A stretch of DNA of 64,000 bases from Tritrichomonas musculus (lineage: Eukaryota; Parabasalia; Tritrichomonadida; Tritrichomonadidae): positions 496,001-560,000 of the forward strand of contig JAPFFF010000050.1 in assembly GCA_039105265.1 (NCBI GenBank), in the 5' to 3' direction. The notes under the pieces are model-generated. The model saw nothing but the letters and a program-made list of their open reading frames with translations. It made no database searches and was not told the DNA's origin. Within the stretch, counting starts at the first letter, position 1; every line of letters starts with the position of its first letter. Positions 48,201-56,610 of this stretch are shown here, one piece after another. The translations under genes and the position numbers were made by a program.

Positions 48201-50281
48201 CTGCACAAATTAATCTTGGACATATTTATTATGAAGGTAAATATATTTCTAGAGATATCAACAAAGCGATTCATTATTTAACACTCGCTGCAAATCAAAA
48301 TAATGCAGAAGCACAAACTATTCTCGGTTTTATTTATTATGAAGGTAAATATATTTCGAGAGATATCAATAAAGCGATTCATTATTTAACACTCGCTGCA
48401 AATCAAAATTATGTAGAAGCACAAACTATTCTCAGTTATATTTATTATGACGGTAAATATATTTCTAGAGATATTGATAAATCTATTTATTATTTAACAC
48501 TCGCTGCAAATCAAAATGATGCAATATCACAAATTAATCTCGGTTTTATTTATTATGAAGGTAAATATATTTCGAGAGATATCGATAAAGTGATTTATTA
48601 TTTAACACTCGCTGCAAATCAAAATTATGCAATAGCACAAAGCAATCTCGGTTTTTTTTATTCAGAAGGCAAATATATGTCAAGAGATATCAACAAAGCG
48701 ATTCATTATTTAACACTCGCTGCAAATCAAAATGATGCAATGGCACAAATTAAACTCGGAATTATTTATACAGAAGGTAAATATATTTCGAGAGATATCA
48801 ATAAAGCGATTCATTATTTAACACTCGCTGCAAATCATAATTATGCAATATCACAAACTATTCTCGGAAATATTTATTATGAAGGTAAATATATTTCGAG
48901 AGATATCAACAAAGGGATTCATTATTTAACACTCGCTGCAAATCAAAATTATGCATCAGCACAAAGGAATCTCGGAATTATTTATTATGAAGGTAAATAT
49001 ATTTCGAGAGATATCAATAAAGCGATTCATTATTTAACACTCGCTGCAAATCAGAATGATGCAGAAGTACAAAATTGTCTCGGAAATATTTATTATGACG
49101 GTAAATATATTTCGAGAGATATCAACAAAACGATTCATTATTTAACACTCGCTGCAAATCAAAATTATGCAATATCACAAATTAATCTCGGTTTTATTTA
49201 TACAGAAGGTAAATATATTTCGAGAGATATCGATAAAGCGATTCATTATTATTCACTCGCTGCAAATCAAAATTATGCAAAAGCACGAAATGATCTCGGC
49301 ATTATTTATTATGAAGGTAAATATATTTCTAGAGATATCAACAAAGGGATTCATTATTTAACACTCGCTGCAAATCAAAATTATGCCGATGCTCAGTTTA
49401 ATCTGGGAATTATTTATACCGAAAGTGAATATATTTCGAGAGATATCAACAAAGCGATTCATTATTTGACACTCGCTGCAAATCAAAATTATGCCGATGC
49501 TCAGTTTCGCCTTGGATTAACTTTTTTTACTCTAGTATATAATCAAGAAAATGCAAAGAAAGGAAGATATTATTTTATGCTGGCTTCAAAAAACAGGTGT
49601 AAAGAAGCTCACTTCCATGTTGGCTTCTTATATCATGAAGGAAAATATGTTGATCAAGACATCGAAGAAGCTGTTCATTATTACAAGGAGGGATCATCGT
49701 TTAATGATCAACATGCGAAAAATAATCTTGGAATAATTTATAAAAACGGTTTTCATGGCAAAATTCAACCAAAAATTGGCTTGGCGATTGAATACTTTGA
49801 AGAAGCCATTCGTCAGAAGAATGATGAAGTGTCCATGTACAATCTTTCGAACATTTACATTTATGACGAAAGAGTCAATCAAAACATCGACAAATCTATT
49901 GGATTACTGATCAGATCATTCAATCAAGGATTCCAACCGTCACTTGTTCTCCTCAGCATTGCACTAATTAAAAAAGTTGCCAGTTTCAACTCTTTCAATT
50001 TTGACAAAATCAGTAAAGAAATTGACAAATACAAAGACACAACAGACGCATTGAAAATGAAAATATGGCAAACGATTGTTTGGTTGAAATTATATGATGC
50101 AAATATATTTGAAGAAGCATATAATTTTCGCCGAAACTTAGTATTTTTATATGATATTGCTTTTAGTCCTATCCCATCGAATAAAATTGGAATCCGAAAT
50201 AAAAATGATCCACCACCCGGCATTAAACTTCCTCCTCCAATTTCCTCTTTATTTTACGAAGGATTTGGAATTGAAATATAA
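45257..50281 (+). CDS. Protein kinase fused to a long Sel1-repeat array
   Basis: 1674 residues from the first ATG. A kinase domain spans about 180-430: LGQSGSSKVDL in the glycine loop, catalytic lysine in FALKWFYG, YRDLKPNN in place of HRDLKPxN, and IDFDRM in place of DFG, followed by SAPEVRYG and DVYSLGLLIYYFF. The Asp of the DFx motif is kept, so metal binding is possible, but the Gly-to-Asp change is unusual and activity is uncertain. From about 555 come 24 Sel1 units of 36 residues (YYEGKYISRDINKAIHYLTLAANQ and so on), then four or five diverged Sel1 units to about 1560 and a helical tail. Kinase-Sel1 fusions are a large trichomonad family. Sel1 arrays are protein-binding superhelices. 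No signal peptide, so probably cytosolic. Confidence 0.93.
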   Translation: MFKKLAEFQKGFNNHRIQFPIPCQDFTCYFYKEISQMDYLQNLLNNSEIIIIDNVGEHNDKFYIIFIDKAIIFIKDCDIKLFLNLILNLRNNSIISTSKRVKEETLSHEPRLSFSDASDENDITIQSFSKKILAGSNGRMNDIEICKLILPSFSAYFINKSYKKLEENKISKTKIEINELKDDEYIYLRSLGQSGSSKVDLIYHIKLGQLFALKWFYGPESEKLFQRELKNYERICHPSLPRFYGKITKGGNLCLITEYIRGKTLAKIDTKNLEQREKINFIFQIMFIIEYLQNEGLIYRDLKPNNFIVDEEKRVILIDFDRMIGLDEQQNPEEDSTKDLGNIYSAPEVRYGTIKNYTYSEDVYSLGLLIYYFFFEEIQKSIKVFNNQKEEEKSKPIFYQFYKLLDKYGKLREIYTLCTHEDPLKRPKITILIDDFYDIASQFNPIVVKCFDLIEISNNYNKDKYFPYWTLFFEFNRCEFQEHLKMFYSNENINPNIRKYIQKYSEYLNINHLISQFFLGIEYYPESYFTKNKNKIIHFFFNTENTDNSKLLFCLGIFYYEGKYISRDINQAIHYLTLAANQNNAIALYNLGKIYTEGKYISRDINKAIHYLTLAADQNYAMAQNNLGHIYYEGKYISRDINKAIHYLTLAANHNYAEAQSNLGNIYYEGKYISRDINKAIHYLTLAANQNNAEAQTILGNIYYEGKYISRDINKAIHYLTLAANQDYVEAQTILGNIYYEGKYISRDIDKGIRYLALAAKQNYAIALYNLGIIYTEGKYISRDINKAIHCLTLAANQNDAMAQTILGNIYSEGKYISRDINRAIHYLTLAADQNDSTAQTILSSIYYEGKYISRDINKAIHYLTLAANQNYAAAQINLGNIYYEGKYISRDINKVIHYLTLAANQNYVEAQNNLGFIYYDGKYISRDINKGIHYLTLAANHNYAITQNKLGSIYYEGKYISRDINKAIHYLTLAANQNYATAQINLGHIYYEGKYISRDINKAIHYLTLAANQNNAEAQTILGFIYYEGKYISRDINKAIHYLTLAANQNYVEAQTILSYIYYDGKYISRDIDKSIYYLTLAANQNDAISQINLGFIYYEGKYISRDIDKVIYYLTLAANQNYAIAQSNLGFFYSEGKYMSRDINKAIHYLTLAANQNDAMAQIKLGIIYTEGKYISRDINKAIHYLTLAANHNYAISQTILGNIYYEGKYISRDINKGIHYLTLAANQNYASAQRNLGIIYYEGKYISRDINKAIHYLTLAANQNDAEVQNCLGNIYYDGKYISRDINKTIHYLTLAANQNYAISQINLGFIYTEGKYISRDIDKAIHYYSLAANQNYAKARNDLGIIYYEGKYISRDINKGIHYLTLAANQNYADAQFNLGIIYTESEYISRDINKAIHYLTLAANQNYADAQFRLGLTFFTLVYNQENAKKGRYYFMLASKNRCKEAHFHVGFLYHEGKYVDQDIEEAVHYYKEGSSFNDQHAKNNLGIIYKNGFHGKIQPKIGLAIEYFEEAIRQKNDEVSMYNLSNIYIYDERVNQNIDKSIGLLIRSFNQGFQPSLVLLSIALIKKVASFNSFNFDKISKEIDKYKDTTDALKMKIWQTIVWLKLYDANIFEEAYNFRRNLVFLYDIAFSPIPSNKIGIRNKNDPPPGIKLPPPISSLFYEGFGIEI
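46935..49530 (+). repeat. 24 x 108-bp tandem coding repeat (Sel1 units)
   Basis: The word ATTTCGAGAGATATC recurs every 108 bp from about 46949 to 49433, that is 24 units of exactly 36 codons with no length change. Units are about 85-95% identical. Most variation is concentrated in codons for the AxAQxxLGxIY segment, the second helix of each unit. A few units have GAT-AAA instead of AAC-AAA after AGAGATATC, which suggests blockwise spread. Confidence 0.97.
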
Positions 50282-50979
50282 TATTTATTTATTAAACCAT
50301 AAATTATTTAAATAAAAATGATTTATCATATTGAATTATATGTATACGTTATGTTTCTCTTTAAGAAATTAATTACTTTTTATTTTATACTTTGAAATTA
50401 TAACTTATTTCCTAATTTAATATAATTATTAAATGTGAAAAGGTTTTTGTCAAAAATTAAATGAGATATTTATGAATTTTTCAAATTAAATTATTTTCAA
50501 ATTTTTGAATTAACAGCCATATAACACTTGAAAATCAGGCGTATACATATTTTTCAAAGGTATACATATTATTCCGACCACCTGTAAATCATAAGCCAAA
50601 AAATAATTCTTGATGAATTAGTTCATAAGGTACACTCTTTAATATAGTGATGCAGATATCTAGTGATTCAATTATTCTAATGAAAAGCAAGAAGAAAATG
50701 ACGGTTTATTGAACGTTATTAGAGCATTTTCACCATTTTATGTATAATAAAAAATCATTAAATGAGCATTTTATATTGTTTATAAAAAGCTGATGAAAGT
50801 TAATTAGATTTTTTTATATTAATTATAACAGCTGAGTTTTTTATCAAATGCTTTATTATAATATCCATACCTTGATCAAAAGAATCATTCTTAAAGAACA
50901 AATCTGACAGAAACATTTTCTCACTTTACGTTAAATCTAATTAAAAAAATTTTAATTTTGACAAAATATAAAAGAAGCG
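50282..50979. other. Intergenic spacer
   Basis: AT-rich. A short direct repeat GTATACATAT occurs twice near 50541 and 50562. No gene recognised. Confidence 0.45.
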
Positions 50980-51262
50980 TTAATACAGAGGGAGAAGATC
51001 ATGTGCTATAGAGGAATAAATATTAAAAATTATGTCAAAGTTTTGTTGGTGATGATGATGATGAAGATTTGCCATAAAAGTAGTATTAATGCAGATGATA
51101 TCTACACCTATGCTGTCATTTTCATTTCACTGAATCCATTGATTTATTTCTTCTTCTATTTCATTGTTTGAAATTGCATCAAAGAAAAAATTGATTTCTT
51201 CTTGAAGCTACTTAAGCTCTAATTTGATGCAGCGAAGAACTTTGTCTTTTCAATCTAAACAA
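50980..51262 (-). pseudogene. Short coding relic of unknown family
   Basis: One minus-strand frame reads as protein-like sequence for about 90 codons, with a few in-frame stops: KDKVLRCIKLELK, LQEEINFFFDAISNNEIEEE, NDSIGVDIICINTTFMANLH and a tail ending in LLPLY and TAA. Composition and frame continuity argue for a decayed C-terminus of a host gene. The family was not recognised. Confidence 0.4.
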
Positions 51263-51283
51263 TTAATCAGAAATTGTATATAT

Positions 51284-51307
51284 AAAAAAAAAAAAAAAAA
51301 AAAAAAA
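51284..51307. repeat. A24 tract
   Basis: Twenty-four A residues, about 50 bp before the GC-rich hairpin. Confidence 0.85.
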
Positions 51308-51360
51308 GCAATCACATAAAATAAAAGTCTAAAAGAAAACAAAATGGTACTTTTTATGGT

Positions 51361-51452
51361 ACATAATTTTTACCGATTCTTACCGCCAGCCGCAGGGTCT
51401 CGGCTTCGCTCGACGCCCGCTAGGCGGTATGTAGCCTCGGTAAAAATTATGT
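51361..51452. repeat. 92-bp GC-rich palindromic element
   Basis: The outer arms ACATAATTTTTACCG and CGGTAAAAATTATGT are perfect 15-bp complements. Inner arms TACCGCC (51381) and GGCGGTA (51423) also pair, leaving a GC-rich head of about 35 bases with CTCGGCTTCGCTCGACG. The surrounding kilobase is about 20-25% G+C, so the island stands out. It could be a miniature palindromic mobile element, a structured RNA or a leftover of foreign DNA. No target duplication was identified. Confidence 0.7.
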
Positions 51453-51634
51453 AAAAATATAAAAGGATTAAAAATAATTTTATTTTTTAAATTCTCTCAA
51501 AAATAAAAATAATTGAGAGAAAAAAATATTTTCTTTCAATTTTTGAATGTCCTTACAAAAAGTCTCTTTTGGTTAATCAGTACCAACAAAATTTATTACA
51601 TAATAAAACAAATAAAATAAAAAATAAAGGTGAA

Positions 51635-53407
51635 TTAAGTAAAAGGTGATATTATCGTCTTGTCCCCTTTTCTAGGTGTTGGTGTTAACGGTTTTGTAAT
51701 CCTTCTAACATCGCCCAATTTAATGTCCAATCTTGTCTTAATTTCAGAGTCCTTTTTAAAGTTAGCGAACTGGCTTCTCGTTCTCGAAGTCACGATTCCG
51801 GCCACCTGATTTTGAAGGCTTCTTGATTTGAGGCTTGACTGAGGGATCTGCACTCTTGGTCTCTTTTGAATTTTAGGGTTATTTATTCTGTTTTGCAGGG
51901 CATTTATATGCGTCTCGTTGGCCTTCAATTCAACGTCACGTTCAGCCTCGAGTTGTCCGAGTCTTCTCTCTCCGTACTCGAGCATGCATCTCATCTCCTT
52001 CTCCTGTCTGGCGAGCAATGCGATGTACTTAGAGCGCATTGCTTCCACCGCCTTTTTGGTTGCAATCTGGGACTCTTCTTTCTGTAATTGGTCGCCTAAC
52101 TTTTTCAATTGGCGGGCGTTTTTGAAGTCGTGGCTGATCGCCATTGCCTTCTGTTGTCTTCTCAATTGAAAAAGTTTCGGTGACGGTTTATTGAACGGTT
52201 TTAGGGCATCTTCACGGGACCAGTCTGCTTCAAAATCTCTCCGTTGATTTTCGTGTTGCAAACGAACCTCTTCAATTTTTCTTTGCTCCATTTTTTTGAA
52301 TTGATCAATCCGCTGCTTGTGGTTTTCTTCAATATGAACTTTTTGAATAGTGGCTTCATTCAAATATTGTTGTAAATTGTACGTTTGATTCGAAATATCG
52401 TTGTTAACGGTCTCTTCATGAAGACTAATAATTATCTGTTCTACGGCTTCGTCTATTTTGGCCGCTGAGTCATAATCCTCACTCATCAGTTTGTATAGGC
52501 TCTGTTTCCGGGCAAAGCTGATCAGCTCTTCCCGCATTTCTTGTGGAGGAAGTTTTTTTGTCTTGATTAGAGTGTTCAAAGCAGAGTGAAGCTCCTCATC
52601 AGAAAATAGAGAAATGGGAATTGAGGGTAAAAAAGTGTTTTCTTGGTCTTCTTTGGCTGGAGATTCTGAATCATTTGTATCTTTGTTGTCATCTTCGTTG
52701 GTATCAGATTGTACACGTGGGGAATCGATAGATGTGGCAAATATTGAGTCATCAGTGCTCTCAAATTGAACACTCGCATCAGATTTTTCATATTGTCGAC
52801 GTATTACAGTTCGAGGTTCAGATATTTCATTCGATATATCTGTAATTGTCGTATTTGTGTTGTTTTGAGAAGGTTTCGATGATGTATCAGCGCTTTCTTC
52901 TTCTTCGGTTGGAAGGATTTTCTGAAGTAGATTGTTAGAAAAGTTCTCTAATTGTCCGGTATTTATTTCTGATGTTTGTGATTCTGTAATTATATCTTTA
53001 GAATCTTGAATATCTTGTTTTTGATTATCTTCTGTTACATCTGTATTTTCATGAGATTCATCTTTTGCGGAAATAACTCTGTCAGTAATGTTTTGAACAA
53101 TATTTTCTATTTCAATTGAAATTTTTGTTTCTTGCTCTAGATTAGATGCACGTTCATCAGATATTTCCTGTTTTGATGATTCATCTGGCTGTAAATTTTC
53201 TCTATTATCTTTTTCATCGTTATTTTTATCAAATAAATTTTCTATTAATGTTTGTGAAACAATTTCGATTGAAGATTTTAGATTTAAAACAGAATTTCCC
53301 TCAGTTTTTTGAGTAACTTCTTGATCGGTAGGGGTATTTTGCGAATTGGGTTGAGTTTCATTATTATCATTTATTTTCGGCTCATTGCTTCTCTCGTTTT
53401 CATTCAT
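51635..53407 (-). CDS. Trichomonad-type acidic/coiled-coil protein, unknown function
   Basis: 590 residues. Residues 1-265 are acidic, S/T/N/Q-rich and probably disordered. Residues 270-345 form a compact helical module (LFSDEELHSALNTLIKTKKLPP, EELISFARKQSLYKLMSEDYDSAAKIDEAVEQI). Residues 350-510 are a long basic coiled coil (QRIDQFKKMEQRKIEEVRLQ, QKAMAISHDFKNARQLKKLG). The C-terminus is basic and S/T/P-rich (TPTPRKG). I recall this layout of an EDYDxAAKxD helical module plus a coiled coil from many uncharacterised trichomonad proteins, but the family has no assigned function that I know. No signal peptide. The 3' half is noticeably richer in G+C than the 5' half. It may be cytoskeletal, which is a guess. 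Confidence 0.88.
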   Translation of the reverse strand: MNENERSNEPKINDNNETQPNSQNTPTDQEVTQKTEGNSVLNLKSSIEIVSQTLIENLFDKNNDEKDNRENLQPDESSKQEISDERASNLEQETKISIEIENIVQNITDRVISAKDESHENTDVTEDNQKQDIQDSKDIITESQTSEINTGQLENFSNNLLQKILPTEEEESADTSSKPSQNNTNTTITDISNEISEPRTVIRRQYEKSDASVQFESTDDSIFATSIDSPRVQSDTNEDDNKDTNDSESPAKEDQENTFLPSIPISLFSDEELHSALNTLIKTKKLPPQEMREELISFARKQSLYKLMSEDYDSAAKIDEAVEQIIISLHEETVNNDISNQTYNLQQYLNEATIQKVHIEENHKQRIDQFKKMEQRKIEEVRLQHENQRRDFEADWSREDALKPFNKPSPKLFQLRRQQKAMAISHDFKNARQLKKLGDQLQKEESQIATKKAVEAMRSKYIALLARQEKEMRCMLEYGERRLGQLEAERDVELKANETHINALQNRINNPKIQKRPRVQIPQSSLKSRSLQNQVAGIVTSRTRSQFANFKKDSEIKTRLDIKLGDVRRITKPLTPTPRKGDKTIISPFT

Positions 53408-54549
53408 TTGTAAAATTCGTTATTATTTCAAAATAAAAATGGTTATATTTAAATATAAAAAATTGTAAAAATCAATATTTTGAGCTAAAAGATATTAAAC
53501 TCGATGTTAGAACATATGAATATTCATGTTTAAAAAAAAAGTTTTGCAATATCAAAATTAGATTGTATATGTGTAATAATAAACCATGATAAATAAATCG
53601 CTAAGCATGATATAATAAAAAGAGTCTTTTTTAGCAACAGTGATTTGCAATAAACTAAATGTTTGGTTGTGAGAGGAAGGAATTCAAAAAGAGTACCTTT
53701 TTTGAAATTTTTTTAATTTCAGTGTCTTTTTGGTCATATATTTTAAGAACTTTTTTGGTCATATTTCAGAAAAAAAATGCTCGAAAGAAGATATGGGTTT
53801 AAAAAACATGAAAGAATTTATATAAATAAAAAAAAAGATTCAATTAATATAAAAAACCGATGTTTATCGTTTTTCGCTAACAACGGTTAATTATGGAAAA
53901 ATGATTCGCAATCTTCCAAATTGGAACATTTTGTGCTCATGAACTTAGCAATTAGAGTTAAGACTTATACTTCTCAAAATGATTGGAAAAATTTATTATA
54001 TGGTGAAATATTTTAACAAAGTATTATTAATATCTTTTAACAAAAAGTGATAAACCAAAAAAAAACCTATATCAAAATTTGAAATAACAAAAACATTAAA
54101 TAGTTTCCATATCTTTGTCAAAATATTATTAATATAGTTTTATATATAAAAATAAATTTTAAAATAATATATTATTTTTATTTTCTATTATATGCATTTT
54201 TTAATAAATATTTCATGCGATATCAAACGAAGTATTACGATGAATTAAATGAGTAGTATTTGTCAAGTATTACTCAAAAAGTTGGAGAAAGTAAATATAT
54301 TCACTTTTTAAATACTTTTTATATACATTTAAAAACTTACTTTCAATTGAGGTGAGTAGATAATTTCCGAACATTTATCGTAAATAAAGATGATTTATTT
54401 AAAAGAGAGATTTTAATGAATTTTAATTATGTTTTTTTATATAAAGGAATAATTTGAAATGATAGTAGAATAATTGAAATTTTGAATAGTTTATAAAATT
54501 ATGATATACAAAATTGAATGATATAAACTTACTTCTAAATAAAATAAAA
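53408..54549. other. AT-rich divergent intergenic region
   Basis: A plus-strand stretch at about 53893-54016 stays open for some 40 codons (KLEHFVLMNLAIRVKTYTSQ) and might be a relic. The rest is AT-rich with TTTTGGTCATAT repeated near 53730 and 53753. No RNA gene or initiator recognised. Confidence 0.35.
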
Positions 54550-55245
54550 ATGACCGAATCAGCATCAGATATAAATAAAATAGATCAAAACAATTTTGCG
54601 GAGAAAGATGATGAAAATAAAACTGATGAGAGTAGAACCCAAAATCCAGATCAGACTAACAATAGCATTATTAACCTAAATATAATTACAGAAAATGGTA
54701 AACTAAATTCCAATGATAGCAATCAAGATTTTGAAGAGAAATATCTAACTAGTTCGAGTGAAGAAGTTATTAAAAATGTTATGAATGATAACAATGAAAA
54801 TCAAAACCTTATAAGCAAAGAAAGTTATAATTCAGATAAAAATGAGGTTAAAAGTATTAATCCAAGAAAAATCCATAATTATAATGATAATGATTATAAA
54901 ATATTAATTGAAGAAGAAGATGATGATAATGATGATGAATATGGAGAAGAAGAAGAAGAATTTATGGATTCATATGAAATTGATGAAAAAGACGAAGATA
55001 GAATATCAGCACTTATTGAAGAATTAAGAGAAGAATTGCAGAGCAACCTTCCAGAAGATCAATTAAATCATAAAAAAAGGATAATATTGCAAAAGGAAGA
55101 TCTTAAACTTATTAAAATGAAGCATCGAAGAGAAGAAAAACTAATGAGAATAAGGCATAGACAAGAAGAAAAAAAATTAAAAATAAAACACAAAGCAGAA
55201 GAGAGGCAATTAAAAAATGTTGTCAAGTATGAGAAGAAAATATAG
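54550..55245 (+). CDS. Acidic protein with a charged C-terminal helix, unknown function
   Basis: 231 residues from the ATG at 54550; codons upstream in frame contain no other ATG. Residues 1-110 are N/D/E/S-rich and disordered. Residues 115-160 are a strongly acidic tract (EEEDDDNDDEYGEEEEE). Residues 165-231 form one long helix with repeated basic/acidic heptads (MKHRREEKLMRIRHRQEEKK, HKAEERQLK). This resembles a single-alpha-helix or coiled-coil segment. No catalytic motif, signal peptide or membrane span. It could be a nuclear or cytoskeletal accessory protein; family unknown. Confidence 0.75.
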   Translation: MTESASDINKIDQNNFAEKDDENKTDESRTQNPDQTNNSIINLNIITENGKLNSNDSNQDFEEKYLTSSSEEVIKNVMNDNNENQNLISKESYNSDKNEVKSINPRKIHNYNDNDYKILIEEEDDDNDDEYGEEEEEFMDSYEIDEKDEDRISALIEELREELQSNLPEDQLNHKKRIILQKEDLKLIKMKHRREEKLMRIRHRQEEKKLKIKHKAEERQLKNVVKYEKKI

Positions 55246-55662
55246 ATGTTTAATTATGATATTATAATTGATTATTTTTTTTATTTCCAGTTTATGCAAA
55301 AAACATAAATAATAATGACCCTTTGATTTTTATTATAAAATAAAGTATTTGAATACAACTTCAGTTTTATCGATTTTTGATTTTTTGAAATGAAAAAGGC
55401 AATTCGATATTATCTCAAAAAGTTTTGTTTTATTTTTACAAGTCTATTGAAATTTCAATGTATTCATAAAAAGTTTATTGAAAATTGCTTGTATTGCGAC
55501 AAATATTCAAGAACAATATAGAAATAAAAAGGTCAAATCTGGGTTAATTTTGACCTTTCGATAATTTTAATCGGCAAAAGCAATAAAACCATAAATAATA
55601 AAAAAAAATACTCAAAATTACTATATTTACTAACAAGCATTAAAAATAAAAATAATAATGAA
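55246..55662. other. Convergent intergenic spacer
   Basis: AT-rich. Nothing recognised. Confidence 0.45.
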
Positions 55663-56580
55663 TTAAAAATCTAGAATTGATAAATCTTGCATTAGGAAAT
55701 CTTTGGCTGAGAAGTTGTTAATTTTGCGAGTGTAATTGTTCTCAATTGTAAAATATTCATCATGAATAATATCTTCTATTGAAGGTCTTAATTGGAAACT
55801 TAAATTTGTGCATTTTTTCACTAATTTGAAAAGGAGATTATTAATGCCTGATTTAAAGGATAAGCATCCGTCAATAATTTGTCTGATGATAAAGTTTTGA
55901 TCTCCGTCAATAAATGGAAAATGAAGCTCAGATAAAGAATATAATGTAATCCCAATTGCATAAATATCTGCCTTAAATGGATCAAATTGTCCTTTAATAA
56001 ATAATTCAGGTGCAGCATAATATAATGTGCCATTTTTAGATTCTTCACCAGCAAAATTTGTTGATTTGCAAAATCCAAAATCACATAATTTGGGTGATAG
56101 GTTGCCATCCAATAATATGTTCTCTGATTTTATATCTCCATGAGAAATTCCGTGATTGTGTAGATAAGAAATAGCTTCTAGGAAACCCTTCATGATTTTT
56201 TTCTTTTCGATTTCGCTTTTAAAGCCATACTTCAAAGCATATTGTAATAAATCGCCATTTTCACAATATTCTGTTATCATAGCATAGTATTCTTCGTTGA
56301 CTTGATTTGTTAACTCTAAAAAATCATGAATCTTAATAATATGAGGATGTGAAATAGACTGAAGAACATTAACTTCGTTGAATATTGATTTTGTTAAATT
56401 TCTATTTTCAATATCTTTTTTTGCCATGACTTTTGCTGCAAAAACTTGATGACTTTCGTGATCTTCCACTAATAAGACCACGCATGTGCTTCCATATCCA
56501 AGATACTGGACGACATCGTAGACGTGGAACGAATTTGGGATATTTATGAGATATCCTTCTTGTGTTTTGAATTGTAACAT
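55663..56580 (-). CDS. CAMK-like serine/threonine protein kinase
   Basis: 305 residues, essentially a bare kinase domain (21-275). Visible motifs: glycine loop GYGSTCVV (28-35), lysine K50 in FAAKVM, helix-C glutamate E69, catalytic loop HGDIKSEN (D149, K151, N154) with Gly replacing the usual Arg of HRD, DFG at 167-169, and APE at 190-192. The HGD form is frequent in trichomonad CAMK-like kinases and generally means that activity does not need activation-loop phosphorylation to neutralise the Arg. FDPFKADIYAIGITLYSL is the usual C-lobe helix. A short C-terminal tail has no further domain. The kinase should be active and cytosolic; substrate unknown. Confidence 0.95.
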   Translation of the reverse strand: MLQFKTQEGYLINIPNSFHVYDVVQYLGYGSTCVVLLVEDHESHQVFAAKVMAKKDIENRNLTKSIFNEVNVLQSISHPHIIKIHDFLELTNQVNEEYYAMITEYCENGDLLQYALKYGFKSEIEKKKIMKGFLEAISYLHNHGISHGDIKSENILLDGNLSPKLCDFGFCKSTNFAGEESKNGTLYYAAPELFIKGQFDPFKADIYAIGITLYSLSELHFPFIDGDQNFIIRQIIDGCLSFKSGINNLLFKLVKKCTNLSFQLRPSIEDIIHDEYFTIENNYTRKINNFSAKDFLMQDLSILDF

Positions 56581-56604
56581 TTGGTTGTAAATGCTTATGA
56601 AAAA

Positions 56605-56610
56605 AAATGA
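56605..56610 (-). promoter_or_regulatory. Inr-like core promoter of the CAMK-like kinase gene
   Basis: TCATTT on the minus strand, 27-30 bases before the ATG, fits the trichomonad initiator consensus TCA-Y-W. Confidence 0.4.

Noticed and set aside
46935-49530. CRISPR-like array
   Set aside because: The 108-bp repeats are contiguous coding Sel1 units without spacers.
54514-54549. Longer start for the acidic protein
   Set aside because: The codon at 54514 is TTG, not a credible eukaryotic start here. The first ATG is at 54550.
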